From contig JAFQCI010000147.1 of the NCBI GenBank assembly GCA_017416505.1, positions 1-64,000 on the forward strand: DNA of 64,000 nucleotides, read 5' to 3'. The notes beneath the pieces were generated by a model. It saw only the letters and a program-made list of their open reading frames with translations, made no database searches and was not told the origin of the DNA. A program made the position numbers and the translations under genes. Each line of letters starts with the position of its first letter. The stretch's first letter is position 1. The stretch comes from Lachnospiraceae bacterium (GTDB lineage Bacteria > Bacillota_A > Clostridia > Lachnospirales > Lachnospiraceae). Below, piece after piece: positions 1-8,587 of the stretch.

Positions 1-25
1 CAAGAGACTATGCGGTTTAAAATAA

Positions 26-148
26 ATGCCGATATTCTTTTTCCCGTGTCTGAAATGCAAGCAGACACGGGAAGTTATAAATATTTTATCGGCATTTTTT
101 AAATATCGGCATATGGGGAATTATGCTGATATCGGCATAATTCCCCAT
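26..148. repeat. Cluster of TATCGGCAT repeats with two hairpins
   Basis: The 9-mer ATGCCGATA occurs at 26-34. Its reverse complement TATCGGCAT occurs at about 87-95, 104-112 and 129-137. The outer pair encloses a perfect 10-bp hairpin (43-52 with 62-71). A second perfect 14-bp inverted repeat (113-126 with 135-148) overlaps the broken end of the transposase gene. The layout resembles a small palindromic repeat element or a rearrangement junction. No family is recognised. Confidence 0.5.
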
Positions 149-1110
149 CTGGAAAAGTACAAGAGTTTTAGTTTTTGTATATCAAATTCATCACGTGGCA
201 GATTCGTAACCAGACATTCATATGTATTATCAGAAAGTTTTAAACGAACCACTCGGAAAGTAATATCATAGGTATCATCCGAACCATATTCTATATAGTC
301 AAAAGTAGTTGCTTTATCTACAAAACGTCTATAATGATTAGGTTTAACCAAGATTTTTTTAGAATTACTTCGTGTAAGTGTAACATTTACATCAATGTCA
401 AAAGTATCAGAATTAGGATAATCAAATTTTCCAACCAAACCTTTAGAATGAATGTCCTTCGTTCGAAAAAGAAAGTATTGTCCGGATGAAACAACATGTG
501 CCATGTTGTTATAAGAACAGTACCCACGATCTCCGATATAAACATTTTTATTTCTCGGCAAAACAGGGTGTCTGTCTACCATCATACAGAAAGCTTTGAA
601 TTCATCTTTTTCATGTACCGGTTGAATAAGAATGTCTGTGTAAATATGCTTTTGAATATCTTGAAATGCATTGATATGCATGCTATAAAAGCCTTTTTGT
701 GAATGCCCCTGGTCAACAAAATATTCATTTGATGAAAAGGAAGATTTACTAAAATAAGTGACTGTTGACCCATCAGTAGCAATAAAACGATATCCAGAAG
801 AAACTGATTCCTTGAAAATGGAGTCATTGAATTCATACATTACTTGTTGCAGAGCTTCTGGTTTTAGTTTTGCTCTTTGCTGGTTCAATGCTGATGCCGT
901 TACACGCTCACTGCTGTAGTTAAAAAAGTCTAAAAGTTCATTTTTGGTTGTGGAAGAACCTTCTGAAATAAGGAAGGACATAAGTTTTTCGACTGGAAGT
1001 TTTTTGTGCCGTTTAAAATCTTTTTCAGGTGAGACCGTATACTGGGAAATGTTATCAGCTACCTTAGAAATAGCAGAATTAAATAATTTTTTGATTTGAT
1101 TTTGCAACAT
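121..1110 (-). pseudogene. Truncated IS4-family DDE transposase
   Basis: This 329-residue reading frame resembles IS4-type transposases. The first catalytic Asp is near residue 113 (TDGS) and the second near residue 194 (YIGDRGY). The third block, normally Y-x2-R-x3-E-x6-K, starts correctly with YFSRWGI. The frame then breaks exactly where the catalytic Glu should be and ends after MPISA, which is encoded by a palindromic repeat. The enzyme therefore lacks its third acidic residue and should be inactive. The ATG at 1110 has an AAGGAGG ribosome site at good spacing, so the 5' end looks intact. The DDE residues are seen; inactivity is inferred. Confidence 0.85.
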
Positions 1111-1120
1111 GACTGTGCCT

Positions 1121-1218
1121 CCTTGTAGTTAGTGTTTTTTTGCATCACGCAAACATATTTCTTAACTACAAGGGCCGCTCTCACTACCTTAAAAATACAT
1201 TCAGTAGCGAGAGCGGCC
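1121..1218. repeat. Paired hairpins upstream of the transposase
   Basis: Two adjacent stems lie upstream of the transposase start. The first is an 11-bp perfect pair (1121-1131 with 1163-1173) that covers the ribosome site. The second is a 15-bp pair with one mismatch (1173-1187 with 1204-1218). Hairpins of this kind in insertion sequences can block translation of transcripts entering from outside; that role is inferred here. The terminal inverted repeat of the IS was not identified. Confidence 0.55.
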
Positions 1219-1239
1219 GCACATTTTTGATATTTTGTC

Positions 1240-2324
1240 AACCCCTTTTTGGAATTTTTTTGGTGGGTTAGACCCTATATATGAGATGTAACCTTATGAA
1301 TTATCTAAATGACATTGATTCACAGTTTCCAAGGCTCTCCAGACTTTTCTACCATTCCCGCTTCTCTCTTTTTCTTCTCACATAACTACTTTCTATCCTT
1401 TGAAATCCTTATTTTCCCTTGATTTTACGTCATTTTTTTGTATTTTCCTCTTTCATTTATAGTCATTACGTGTTATAACATACCTAACGACTAAAGAAGG
1501 TATTTTGCATGGCCATTATCAAACAATTCGATAAAACGAAGTGGCATCACTTACATTTATGACAGAAAATCTTATTGCAATCCTGAAATCAAAAAGGTTC
1601 GCTCAAAACGTACTCTTTTAGGCACAGCAAATAAACAGATTCACAGCTGCTTAAAAAAAGTTATGCTGTAAAATGATGATACTATTTATGAGTCTCGATA
1701 GAGCAGATATTTTGTTTTTATAAAATGTACAGTTTTTAGTCTTGGAAACTGTCTTCCATGACGGATTGGAACCAGTTCCTTTCATATCAGATTCATCACA
1801 TCTATAGAATCTATCTCTGCTTGCAAGTGGAAATAAATTTTGCATATATGAGCAACGATTGTAAAATTTACTGTTTATGAATATTTACAGTATTCCTGTT
1901 CAATTCTTGCATGAATTATCAATAACTCTGTGGCAGAATAAGCAACTAATTTAGCCCATATTTCCTATTGGATTAAATCAGCTTTATATATAAAGATAAA
2001 CGAATCATACGCCTTATTTGCTTTATTTGTAAAAAAACTATTGCAAAATTTATCCAATTCAAGTATACTATAGTGTAAAGATTATTTCTATAAACATAAT
2101 CACATAAGCTCTAAAAAACAAATCAAAAGTATATTTATATTCTATTACATGACTTAGCTTTTTTAAGTCATACAAATTAAAACAACCATAGCAATTTTTT
2201 ATTAATTGTATCTAAAATTTTTCCATCATCGAAAGATCCTTTTCATAATGTATTGTTATTCTGATAATTAATATACTAACATTGGTATTATTCCATAAGA
2301 TGTCGCACCTTGATAACTTAATAA
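1240..2324. other. Gene-poor AT-rich stretch with IS debris
   Basis: About 1.1 kb without a convincing intact gene. The only recognisable content is a frameshifted transposase 5' fragment near 1509-1671. A 64-codon frame on the minus strand at 1651-1845 has no good ribosome site or recognisable motif and is not accepted. Confidence 0.5.
1509..1671 (+). pseudogene. Frameshifted transposase N-terminal remnant
   Basis: Translation from the ATG at 1509 gives MAIIKQFDKT and soon meets a stop. Shifting frame by one base after GATAAA restores a continuation beginning SGITYIYDRKSYCNPE, then KKVRSKRTLLGTAN, to a stop at 1671. This combined start resembles the N-terminus of IS4/IS1634-like transposases, which open with a K-x-G-x-T-Y-V-Y-like block followed by a basic RSKR stretch. 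One base in the A-run near 1536-1538 breaks the frame, and nothing of the catalytic core follows. Family assignment rests on the short N-terminal pattern only. Confidence 0.5.
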
Positions 2325-2330
2325 AAGGCT

Positions 2331-2359
2331 TTGCACCTTTACAAAACTAGTGATATAAT
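2331..2359 (+). promoter_or_regulatory. Sigma-A-type promoter of the coiled-coil gene
   Basis: TTGCAC at 2331-2336 and TATAAT at 2354-2359 are separated by 17 bp, with the gene start at 2383. The -35 box lies inside a 15-bp sequence that recurs (14/15) downstream of the gene as one arm of its terminator. Confidence 0.75.
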
Positions 2360-2382
2360 CGATTAAAAGGGGTGTTAAAAAT

Positions 2383-2751
2383 ATGACAGATAGCGAAAAA
2401 TTAGATTTACTACTTGAAAAAACGATATCAATGGAAAGTGACATTACATCAGTGAAAAGTGACATCACATCAATGAAAAGTAATATTGTATCTATTGAAA
2501 ATGATATTACACTAATGAAAGGTGACATCACATCAATGAAAAGTAATATTGTATCTATAGAAAATGATATTACATCAATGAAAAGTAATATTGTATCTAT
2601 AGAAAATGATATACCAAAACTTAAAAGACAAATACTAAAAACAAAAGTAGAACTAAAAGGAATGGACGATATGATCCTTGATGAAGTTGAGAGGGTTCAT
2701 AAAATACTAAACAAACACATAGCAAACAGCGCGGTCCACAGTGCATGTTAA
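2383..2751 (+). CDS. Small heptad-repeat coiled-coil protein, function unknown
   Basis: A 122-residue protein with no recognised family. Residues about 18-75 are tandem seven-residue units of the type D-I-T-S-M-K-S or N-I-V-S-I-E-N. They place hydrophobic residues at regular heptad positions, as in a long parallel coiled coil. At the DNA level the units are 21-bp repeats that are nearly identical, so copy number could change by slippage. The C-terminal third is helical and charged without repeats. An AGGGGTG ribosome site precedes the ATG, and a strong promoter and a hairpin terminator bracket the gene, so it looks like a real single-gene transcription unit. It may be a structural or adaptor protein, but nothing in the sequence decides this. 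Confidence 0.7.
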   Translation: MTDSEKLDLLLEKTISMESDITSVKSDITSMKSNIVSIENDITLMKGDITSMKSNIVSIENDITSMKSNIVSIENDIPKLKRQILKTKVELKGMDDMILDEVERVHKILNKHIANSAVHSAC

Positions 2752-2765
2752 TAACTAAATAAACA

Positions 2766-2808
2766 AAGGTGTAAAGTCTTTTATTAAATTATTAAGGCTT
2801 TACACCTT
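2766..2808 (+). terminator. Terminator hairpin after coiled-coil gene
   Basis: A 15-bp stem with one G-T pair (2766-2780 with 2794-2808) is followed by a CTTCATTT stretch. The right arm repeats 14 of 15 bases of the sequence carrying the gene's -35 box. Confidence 0.65.
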
Positions 2809-2888
2809 CTTCATTTACCTGAGCTTTTACATTCCGCTTCAAAGTATACCATAAAGTTTTTCATCCCTCTTTATTTTTATATAAAAAT

Positions 2889-2925
2889 AGAACTAAGATA
2901 GCTTTTCATTTTCTATCTTAGTTCC
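2889..2925 (-). terminator. Terminator of the antiporter gene
   Basis: A perfect 12-bp inverted repeat (2890-2901 with 2913-2924) lies just past the antiporter stop. On the minus strand it is followed by TATTTTTATAT. Confidence 0.75.
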
Positions 2926-2965
2926 ATTCTATACTGTTATATGTCCAATAAAACAGTCATACCCT

Positions 2966-4144
2966 TTAAACAAGCTCCGGACCTTTTGAAATCGAAATTT
3001 TCAAAAGCACAGGTGTCAGTAATGCGGATGCAATAACGCTTAATATGATTGCCGGTAGGATAGCAGGATCAATCATATTGGCACTGATTCCCTTTTGAGC
3101 AACCATAAGAGCAACCTCACTACGAGCAACCATACCAATACCTACTACAAGTGACTGATGATTGGTTAGCTTACATAATTTACTACCCAATCCACATCCG
3201 ATGATTTTTGATATTACAGCAGCAATGATAAGTAATAGTGCAAAAATCAATAGTTTACCATCCATTGCGGTAAGGTTGGTTCTCATACCAACACTGGCAA
3301 AGAATACAGGAGTGAAAATCATGTATGAAGCAACTGTAATTTTCTTTGCAACGTAATGTCTTGCTTTTGCAATATTACAAAGAATGAGTCCGGCAAAGAA
3401 AGCTCCGGTAATATCAGCAACACCAAAAATTGCTTCGGCACAATATGCCATAAGAAAACAAAAAGCAAGTGCCCACACTGCAATTCTACGACTGTGGTCA
3501 TGATGTTCTGAAATCTTTTTAAACAGAAATTGAACCAAAAATCCGACAACCACAGTAAATAGGAAGAATAATGCAATTCGAATCAATACCTTAACTGGAT
3601 TCGAATCACCGGAATTTAAACCGGTAAGTACCGATAATACAATAATCCCTAAAATGTCATCAATTAAAGCGGCACTAAGAAGTATTGTTCCTGTAGAGGT
3701 TTTTAATTTTCCCATTTCATTCAGTGTTTCTACAGTAATAGAAACCGAGGTCGCAGAGAATACAGACCCAAGAAAAGCGGCTTTTAATAAATTTTCTGCC
3801 GTAAAATCATGTAAGAAAAAGAAAAAATACAATCCGCCACATAGTATTAAAGGTACCATTACACCAAAACAAGCGATGATAAATGATTTCAAACCGGTAT
3901 GTTTTAATTCGTTCATGTCTGTGTCAATACCTGCTGTAAACATTAACATGATAACACCGATTTCTGCCGTTTTTACAAGAAAGTCTGAACTTTCCAAAAC
4001 CCCAAAGCAGCTTGGTCCAAGTATAATGCCGGCAACAAGTGCGCCAACAACCTGTGGCATATGTATTTTCGCAGTCGCAAGTCCAAGTAATTTGGTAGAT
4101 AAAAGGATGACTGCCAATACAAGTAAATAAGTATAAGATTCCAT
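2966..4144 (-). CDS. CPA2-type cation:proton antiporter
   Basis: This 392-residue membrane protein belongs to the Na+/H+ exchanger (CPA2) group and should swap Na+ or K+ for protons across the cell membrane. Hydrophobic segments run almost the whole length. An Asp-Asp pair near residues 162-163 (ALIDDILG) sits in a transmembrane helix, as in the ion-binding site of this family. A conserved ADITGAFFAGL stretch lies further on. No C-terminal RCK or TrkA-N domain is present, so it is a membrane-domain-only version. The ATG at 4144 is chosen over an upstream ATG at 4189 because AGAAGGA lies eight bases before it. Substrate ion is not determined. Confidence 0.85.
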   Translation of the reverse strand: MESYTYLLVLAVILLSTKLLGLATAKIHMPQVVGALVAGIILGPSCFGVLESSDFLVKTAEIGVIMLMFTAGIDTDMNELKHTGLKSFIIACFGVMVPLILCGGLYFFFFLHDFTAENLLKAAFLGSVFSATSVSITVETLNEMGKLKTSTGTILLSAALIDDILGIIVLSVLTGLNSGDSNPVKVLIRIALFFLFTVVVGFLVQFLFKKISEHHDHSRRIAVWALAFCFLMAYCAEAIFGVADITGAFFAGLILCNIAKARHYVAKKITVASYMIFTPVFFASVGMRTNLTAMDGKLLIFALLLIIAAVISKIIGCGLGSKLCKLTNHQSLVVGIGMVARSEVALMVAQKGISANMIDPAILPAIILSVIASALLTPVLLKISISKGPELV

Positions 4145-4177
4145 TTTTAATATCCTTCTTTCGTTAATTCTAATGAA

Positions 4178-4205
4178 ATTATAATTCATTAAACAAAAAA
4201 TTCAA
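4178..4205 (-). promoter_or_regulatory. Promoter of the antiporter gene
   Basis: On the minus strand TTGAAT (4200-4205) and TATAAT (4178-4183) are separated by 16 bp, close upstream of the antiporter start. Confidence 0.6.
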
Positions 4206-4300
4206 TCCTAAAAAGTAATAATCATTTCATTAATTTTTGAAAATATAATGTTAAAATGAACAAAAATATATAAAACTAATCAAATCACCAATTGTTTAGC

Positions 4301-5290
4301 TTATCGATATTGTTTTATCAAACGCTCAATTTCTTCCTGAATATGAGCAACCACATTTTCCGGCCCTATCACCTTCACACCTGGACCAAGTGCAATCACC
4401 CAGCCTATAAACTGACGGCTTACTGCAACTTCAACATTCGTCACAAAATGTTCGTCATCTATCTTCCGCATACTTACTTCTTTTCCAAATCGGTCAATGA
4501 TAACACCCGCAAAATGATTTTCACATTCCAATTTCACAGTCTGCTCCATTCCATCAAACATTCCAAAGCGTTTTTTAGAATATGCAGCCATATCAAGCTT
4601 TTCAAAAACTTCTTTTCCTTCTCTCTTATCCTCTAGCAAATTAATTTTCAGCATTTTATCTACGCGAAAATGCTTCATGATTCCTGCCTTACTGTCATAC
4701 CCAACCAGGTAATAATTCTCATCATCCCACATAAGCTCCAATGGTGATATTTTATAAAATGCCCCATTATGCCTAAGTTCCATTTCTTTCTTCACATTCC
4801 ACTGATAGTATTGGAACTCAATCTGGACATTTTTCCCTATTGCTTCATGAATCTTATCGACATTATAATAAATACTTTCATTCATGGTTTTAATCCGCCC
4901 CTGGACATAAACCCGTCGATGAAGTTCTTTTGCCTCATATTTACTAGCAAAGCTTTCCAACTTTTTAATTAATTCTCTTGATTTCTTTTCAGTAATAAAC
5001 TTTGACGACTGAACAGCATCCACCAATAACTTTAACTCTGCAATCTCAAAATCTCTCGAACCAACATGATAATATACGGTTCGGTTTCTCTGTTCACTAA
5101 TAATATCCAGACCATAAACTCTGAGAGATTCAAAATCAGTATATATACTCTTTCTTTCAGCAGTAATATCATATCTGGCTAATTCCTGTAATATTTCAGC
5201 TAACGTAAGACTATGTTCGTCATCAGTCATTTCAAGTAGTATTTTCATAAGATAAATAAGCTTTAATTTCTGATTCGGTCCTTTGGCCAC
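4301..5290 (-). CDS. WYL-domain transcriptional regulator
   Basis: A protein of about 329 residues with an N-terminal winged helix-turn-helix (roughly residues 5-65) and a central WYL domain. The WYL signature appears as SPLELMWDDENYYLVGYD, with YYL in place of WYL. A C-terminal WCX-like segment follows. WYL proteins bind nucleotide or nucleic-acid ligands and often control defence or DNA-damage genes; that role is inferred here from the adjacent RloA/RloB-like pair on the same strand. Two GTG starts are possible. The one at 5290 has AAGGAAGG about nine bases upstream, while the one at 5299 is only a base or two from it, so 5290 is preferred. Confidence 0.8.
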   Translation of the reverse strand: MAKGPNQKLKLIYLMKILLEMTDDEHSLTLAEILQELARYDITAERKSIYTDFESLRVYGLDIISEQRNRTVYYHVGSRDFEIAELKLLVDAVQSSKFITEKKSRELIKKLESFASKYEAKELHRRVYVQGRIKTMNESIYYNVDKIHEAIGKNVQIEFQYYQWNVKKEMELRHNGAFYKISPLELMWDDENYYLVGYDSKAGIMKHFRVDKMLKINLLEDKREGKEVFEKLDMAAYSKKRFGMFDGMEQTVKLECENHFAGVIIDRFGKEVSMRKIDDEHFVTNVEVAVSRQFIGWVIALGPGVKVIGPENVVAHIQEEIERLIKQYR

Positions 5291-5361
5291 AACTCTCACC
5301 CTTCCTTCATATGTACATTACTTTCTATCTCCGAAACAAATTTCATTAAGCAACCGATCAC

Positions 5362-6021
5362 TCACACTAATTCGCATTCTTTAAGTATCTTCTCTATTGC
5401 TTCCCACACAGCAAGTGCTGGATTTTCTTTGTAATATTTATATCCTTTATATTCAAGCAATCTATATCCATTATTTTGATTTCTCTTCATAATCATTTTT
5501 GCTCGTTCGATAGCATCAAGTACATTTGAAAGTTCCAATTTCTTAAGACAACGCTTAAAGTTATTTTCTTCCTTAAACTCATCCATACTTTCGAAGTCTT
5601 CCCCAAATGCCCGGTTTATTGGTGCAAGATAATTCTTTCTATGAGCATAAGCACTATTGCAATTAATCATATGTAAAATTATCCATAAATCAAATGTCAA
5701 ATTACTATATCCTGATTTATAAATAATCTGTTTTCCGGCAGTCTGAGCCTTTTTCATATTATCCATAGCATCCTTAAATCTTTGCACATATATTTCTTCA
5801 TCACCTTCATAATCAAAGAAATGATATATTTCTGTTTTTTTTAATACATTCAGTTTCTTCGCATATTTATATGGATTCTTATTCACCGGACATTCAAATG
5901 TAACCTTGTATCTTGCCGTTTCATTGGCATTTATCAGGTCTTGTAACCATTTTAAATACCAATGTTCCGTTTCACCTTCCACACTAAAATAATATTTCTT
6001 TGTTGTTTTTTTATTTGCCAT
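5362..6021 (-). CDS. RloB-like (AbiLii-type) nuclease-like protein
   Basis: A 219-residue protein matching RloB-domain proteins. A Toprim-like pattern is visible: FSVEGETE near residues 12-19 gives the first-strand acidic residues, and FDYEGD near 69-74 gives the D-x-E/D-x2-D type motif. In known RloAB/AbiL phage-defence pairs this partner is thought to be the effector, possibly cutting nucleic acid, and is held by the ATPase. The ATG at 6021 follows AGAGGTGG and overlaps the end of the ATPase gene by 11 bp, indicating translational coupling. The family match is from motif memory, not a search. A PARIS AriB-like assignment was considered but its DUF4435 features are not evident. Confidence 0.75.
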   Translation of the reverse strand: MANKKTTKKYYFSVEGETEHWYLKWLQDLINANETARYKVTFECPVNKNPYKYAKKLNVLKKTEIYHFFDYEGDEEIYVQRFKDAMDNMKKAQTAGKQIIYKSGYSNLTFDLWIILHMINCNSAYAHRKNYLAPINRAFGEDFESMDEFKEENNFKRCLKKLELSNVLDAIERAKMIMKRNQNNGYRLLEYKGYKYYKENPALAVWEAIEKILKECELV

Positions 6022-7351
6022 AATCCACCTCTTTTTCATCCGCCATCAATTCTTCAAAAATAGGTGTAAAATCAATATCTTTTATTGCACCATATTGGCT
6101 TACGAAATATCTACTCATATAGTCCTCATGCTTACGCACGCCTTTATCACCTGTAGTTCCGAAATCCGACAACGCATACAGACTACTATAATGAGTATCA
6201 TCATCCCGCTCTACAAATTTAATCTCATCCCTTCTAAATAGATTGGAGTTAAGAAAAATAGGATTATGAGTATTAAAAATAAGTTGTGCACCATTTACAT
6301 TAATATCATCATTATGGAAAATATTTATTATACTCATAAGAGCCATTGGATGGATAGAAGCATCAAATTCATCTACTACTAATGTTCCACCTGTCTTTAT
6401 CGCCTTTATAACCAACGGAAACATATTTACAAATCGTATTGTACCATAGGATTCAAATATTTCTGCCGCAATGGCTGCACTTTTTTTATTTCTAATATCT
6501 TTAAATATAGAATATAGTTTTCCTTCCGGTTCGTCATCACTTATCACATACCCGACAGCATTTGAATTAATTCCAAACAATTTTGCAGCTTTATCTGTAG
6601 TCTTCTCCACATAAATTGTTTGTTTCTGTGGTTCGGTAAAACGCTTAATCAACTGCATAGAATCAGCTCGATATATTACCATAAATTTATTAGCAAACCA
6701 ATCTGTAATCAACTTCGCAAATTTCTGTGATAAAATAAGTTTAAAACCATTTGTTAAAAACAGTTCTTCTCTATTCAAACTGTTTCTGGCAATCTCAAAA
6801 GCACTTTCTGTGTTAAGTTCCGTTATCTCTGCAAGATAATCCTTGATAACCATAAGATTACCAAATACAAGTTCTTCATTTCTACTGTAAATCATTTCAT
6901 CATTCACAGTAAGCTTTTCATGTAAAATTTTTCTTTGATAATCTTCCTCTAAAAACAATCCTAATTCCATTATTAAATCATACCGGATGCGAAATCCATT
7001 TTCATAAAAATCTATAGAAAACTCAACGGGTTCAGATTTTGTTAATCTGTTATTTGGTATTAATTCCAATGTTCCTGATGCGGAATTGGGTGACATTTTT
7101 TCTTCTGCGTTTCTAATATTACCACGCAGAACAATCGCACGAAGAACATCCATAGCTCCTATGATATTCGTCTTTCCGGCAGCGTTTGGACCATAAACAA
7201 CAGAAGAACAAAGTCCTTTTATTTTTTTCTTTTTTATTTCTATATTTAATAAACTATAATCCAATCCTGATTGCTTTGGAGCCTTCGTCATCGAAAATAC
7301 AACCTCATCCACAAACGACTTATAGTTTTTAGTTTTAAATTCTAGCAGCAT
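6011..7351 (-). CDS. AAA/ABC-type ATPase, RloA/AbiLi-like defence protein
   Basis: A 446-residue OLD/RecN-like ATPase (AAA15/AAA21 group). The N-terminal FKTKNYKSF start is typical of the group. Walker A is GPNAAGKT near residues 54-61, and Walker B is TLVVDEFD near 320-328. A D-loop-like ASIHP and an H-switch FNTHNP follow. It likely acts as the sensor/NTPase of a two-gene phage-defence pair with the RloB-like protein immediately downstream. An ATG at 7510 would add a 53-residue extension. The ATG at 7351 is preferred because GGAGG lies nine bases upstream and homologues begin at this MLLEF-like point. A consensus promoter sits just ahead. No restriction-modification genes are adjacent. Confidence 0.8.
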   Translation of the reverse strand: MLLEFKTKNYKSFVDEVVFSMTKAPKQSGLDYSLLNIEIKKKKIKGLCSSVVYGPNAAGKTNIIGAMDVLRAIVLRGNIRNAEEKMSPNSASGTLELIPNNRLTKSEPVEFSIDFYENGFRIRYDLIMELGLFLEEDYQRKILHEKLTVNDEMIYSRNEELVFGNLMVIKDYLAEITELNTESAFEIARNSLNREELFLTNGFKLILSQKFAKLITDWFANKFMVIYRADSMQLIKRFTEPQKQTIYVEKTTDKAAKLFGINSNAVGYVISDDEPEGKLYSIFKDIRNKKSAAIAAEIFESYGTIRFVNMFPLVIKAIKTGGTLVVDEFDASIHPMALMSIINIFHNDDINVNGAQLIFNTHNPIFLNSNLFRRDEIKFVERDDDTHYSSLYALSDFGTTGDKGVRKHEDYMSRYFVSQYGAIKDIDFTPIFEELMADEKEVDYGK

Positions 7352-7396
7352 AATTTTTATCCTCCATTCTGCAACTTTTCTGCAAAATCTAATTAT

Positions 7397-7425
7397 ATTA
7401 TATTTATGATTTCGATCAATGTCAA
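7397..7425 (-). promoter_or_regulatory. Consensus promoter of the RloAB-like operon
   Basis: On the minus strand a perfect TTGACA (7420-7425) and TATAAT (7397-7402) are 17 bp apart. It lies 46 bp upstream of the chosen ATPase start and supports the shorter ATPase start. Confidence 0.8.
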
Positions 7426-7604
7426 CTTCGATAACCTCCATGCTACTAGAAAATTTAGTCAAAGACAAATGATCTTCTAGCAAAACCATACCACAAATTA
7501 TTTTTTTCAATGTTTAAAATATAATAAAAATTCAAATACTTTTTTAAATTTATTTTTCATTACATTATTGTCTCACATATTTTCCAATGCTATAATTATT
7601 TTAG

Positions 7605-7862
7605 ATTATTTCTTTTATATCTCTGGCATTATTACTTGATATCCCAATTGAAGTAAGTACTGACATTGTTTCTCTTTTAAGTTTAGCGATAGGAGTGATT
7701 GGTTTTATGGATATTTCAAATTCAATTGGTGGTCTGGGCATACTTGGGGTTAGAGCCTTGCATTTGATAGGGAGAGAAGTTCTGTTGCATATTAGAAATA
7801 TAAAATTAATAATAAGTGCCCTGGGTTCGAGTCCCGAAACCCCATTTTTCTTAGAAATTTAA
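7605..7862 (+). pseudogene. Fragment of a hydrophobic protein, start missing
   Basis: An open frame of about 85 codons without a usable start codon near its beginning. It encodes hydrophobic segments such as LLSLAIGVIGFMDIS and SIGGLGILGV, as expected of a membrane protein piece. It runs into the tRNA-like sequence and stops at 7862. No family is recognised. The absence of a start and the junction with the tRNA-like tail suggest rearranged debris, though chance openness cannot be excluded. Confidence 0.3.
7815..7846 (+). other. Possible tRNA 3'-end remnant
   Basis: The stretch contains TGGGTTCGAGTCCCG, which has the T-arm form of a tRNA (GGG stem, TTCGAGT loop, CCC stem), then AAACCCCA resembling the 3' acceptor strand. 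The D-arm and anticodon arm are absent and the last T-stem pair mismatches. Fragments like this are left where integrases cut into tRNA genes, so it may be an old attachment site. This is inference from a short sequence. Confidence 0.3.
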
Positions 7863-7872
7863 GAGATGATTG

Positions 7873-8253
7873 CTACCTACGAAGAACACTGGAGTTCTCT
7901 AAACCATCTGTTGTTATAACAAAAATAATTTTTCCAGCTTTATGTACTTTTGGAAGACGACTCTGAATATTTTCAATTTTATGGATTGACTGACCTACCG
8001 CATCTAATAAAGCAGTACATCCACGCACAAAGTAATCTTTTTCTGATAATGGTTCAATAATCTCTATTGGAAATCTATCATGTATAATTTCTACTTCATC
8101 ATCAAAAAGTACTGTTGTAACATTTACTTTCACGCCAGTTGCTTTTTGCCTAGAAATCATTCCATTAAATCCACCTATCGTATCACTCTCTAGTCCATTC
8201 ATTGAACCACTTCTGTCCAAAATAAAAACCAACTCTGTCAGTTCTGCATTCAT
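7873..8253 (-). pseudogene. Truncated vWA-domain protein
   Basis: The 126-residue product begins like a von Willebrand factor A protein. The MIDAS motif DRSGS is at residues 13-17, a Thr-containing TALLDA stretch is in the middle, and TTDGLENSS lies near the C-terminus. It stops after VLRR, well short of the usual 200 or so residues. The start at 8253 has a near-perfect AAGGAGGT ribosome site and is preferred to the ATG at 8283. The end coincides with the fragment/tRNA-like junction to its left, so the 3' part was probably lost by rearrangement. It may be cargo of an older integrated element whose end lies at 8.4-8.6 kb. Confidence 0.65.
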
Positions 8254-8509
8254 GTGATTTACCTCCTTCGTTTTTGTAATCACATTATATCTACAGAATT
8301 AACCGAGTTGGTCGCATAGTCGGCGACATTTTAGTCAACCTATTTCCAAGACTCATTTCCAAAATTAAAAAATAAATAGGCAAACTTTCGCAAGCCATTT
8401 GGGTAGTATTTTTTACCCAATCATTTACCCAATTCACTACCCAAATACTGCAAAAATTGCGCTAAGTTACGATAACTTACGTACAAACCTTTTTAACAAA
8501 AGAAAACCC

Positions 8510-8556
8510 TTGAAATCATTGAAAATTCAATAACTTCAAGGGTTTTCACCTATGAT
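8510..8556. terminator. Hairpin between the two tsf-tail copies' arm sites
   Basis: A perfect 12-bp inverted repeat (AAAACCCTTGAA with TTCAAGGGTTTT). On the minus strand it is followed by CTTTTGTT, fitting a Rho-independent terminator that once followed tsf. It lies about 30 bp downstream of the tsf-like stop at 8580. Confidence 0.7.
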
Positions 8557-8587
8557 AACTGTCCTATATCAAAAACAGTTTACATTC

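Noticed and set aside
1651..1845. Minus-strand frame of 64 codons in the IS-rich region
   Set aside because: No ribosome site, no motif, and it overlaps the remains of an older transposase; chance openness is likely.
2453..2620. Short direct repeats as a CRISPR-like array
   Set aside because: The 21-bp repeats stay in frame and encode heptads without variable spacers, so they are coding repeats.
4292..4636. Plus-strand frame opposite the WYL regulator
   Set aside because: It lies within the well-supported WYL coding sequence on the other strand; no ribosome site or motif.
5362..7351. PARIS (AriA/AriB) assignment for the ATPase/RloB-like pair
   Set aside because: The small protein matches RloB-type motifs rather than the DUF4435 effector of PARIS. 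RloAB/AbiL fits better.
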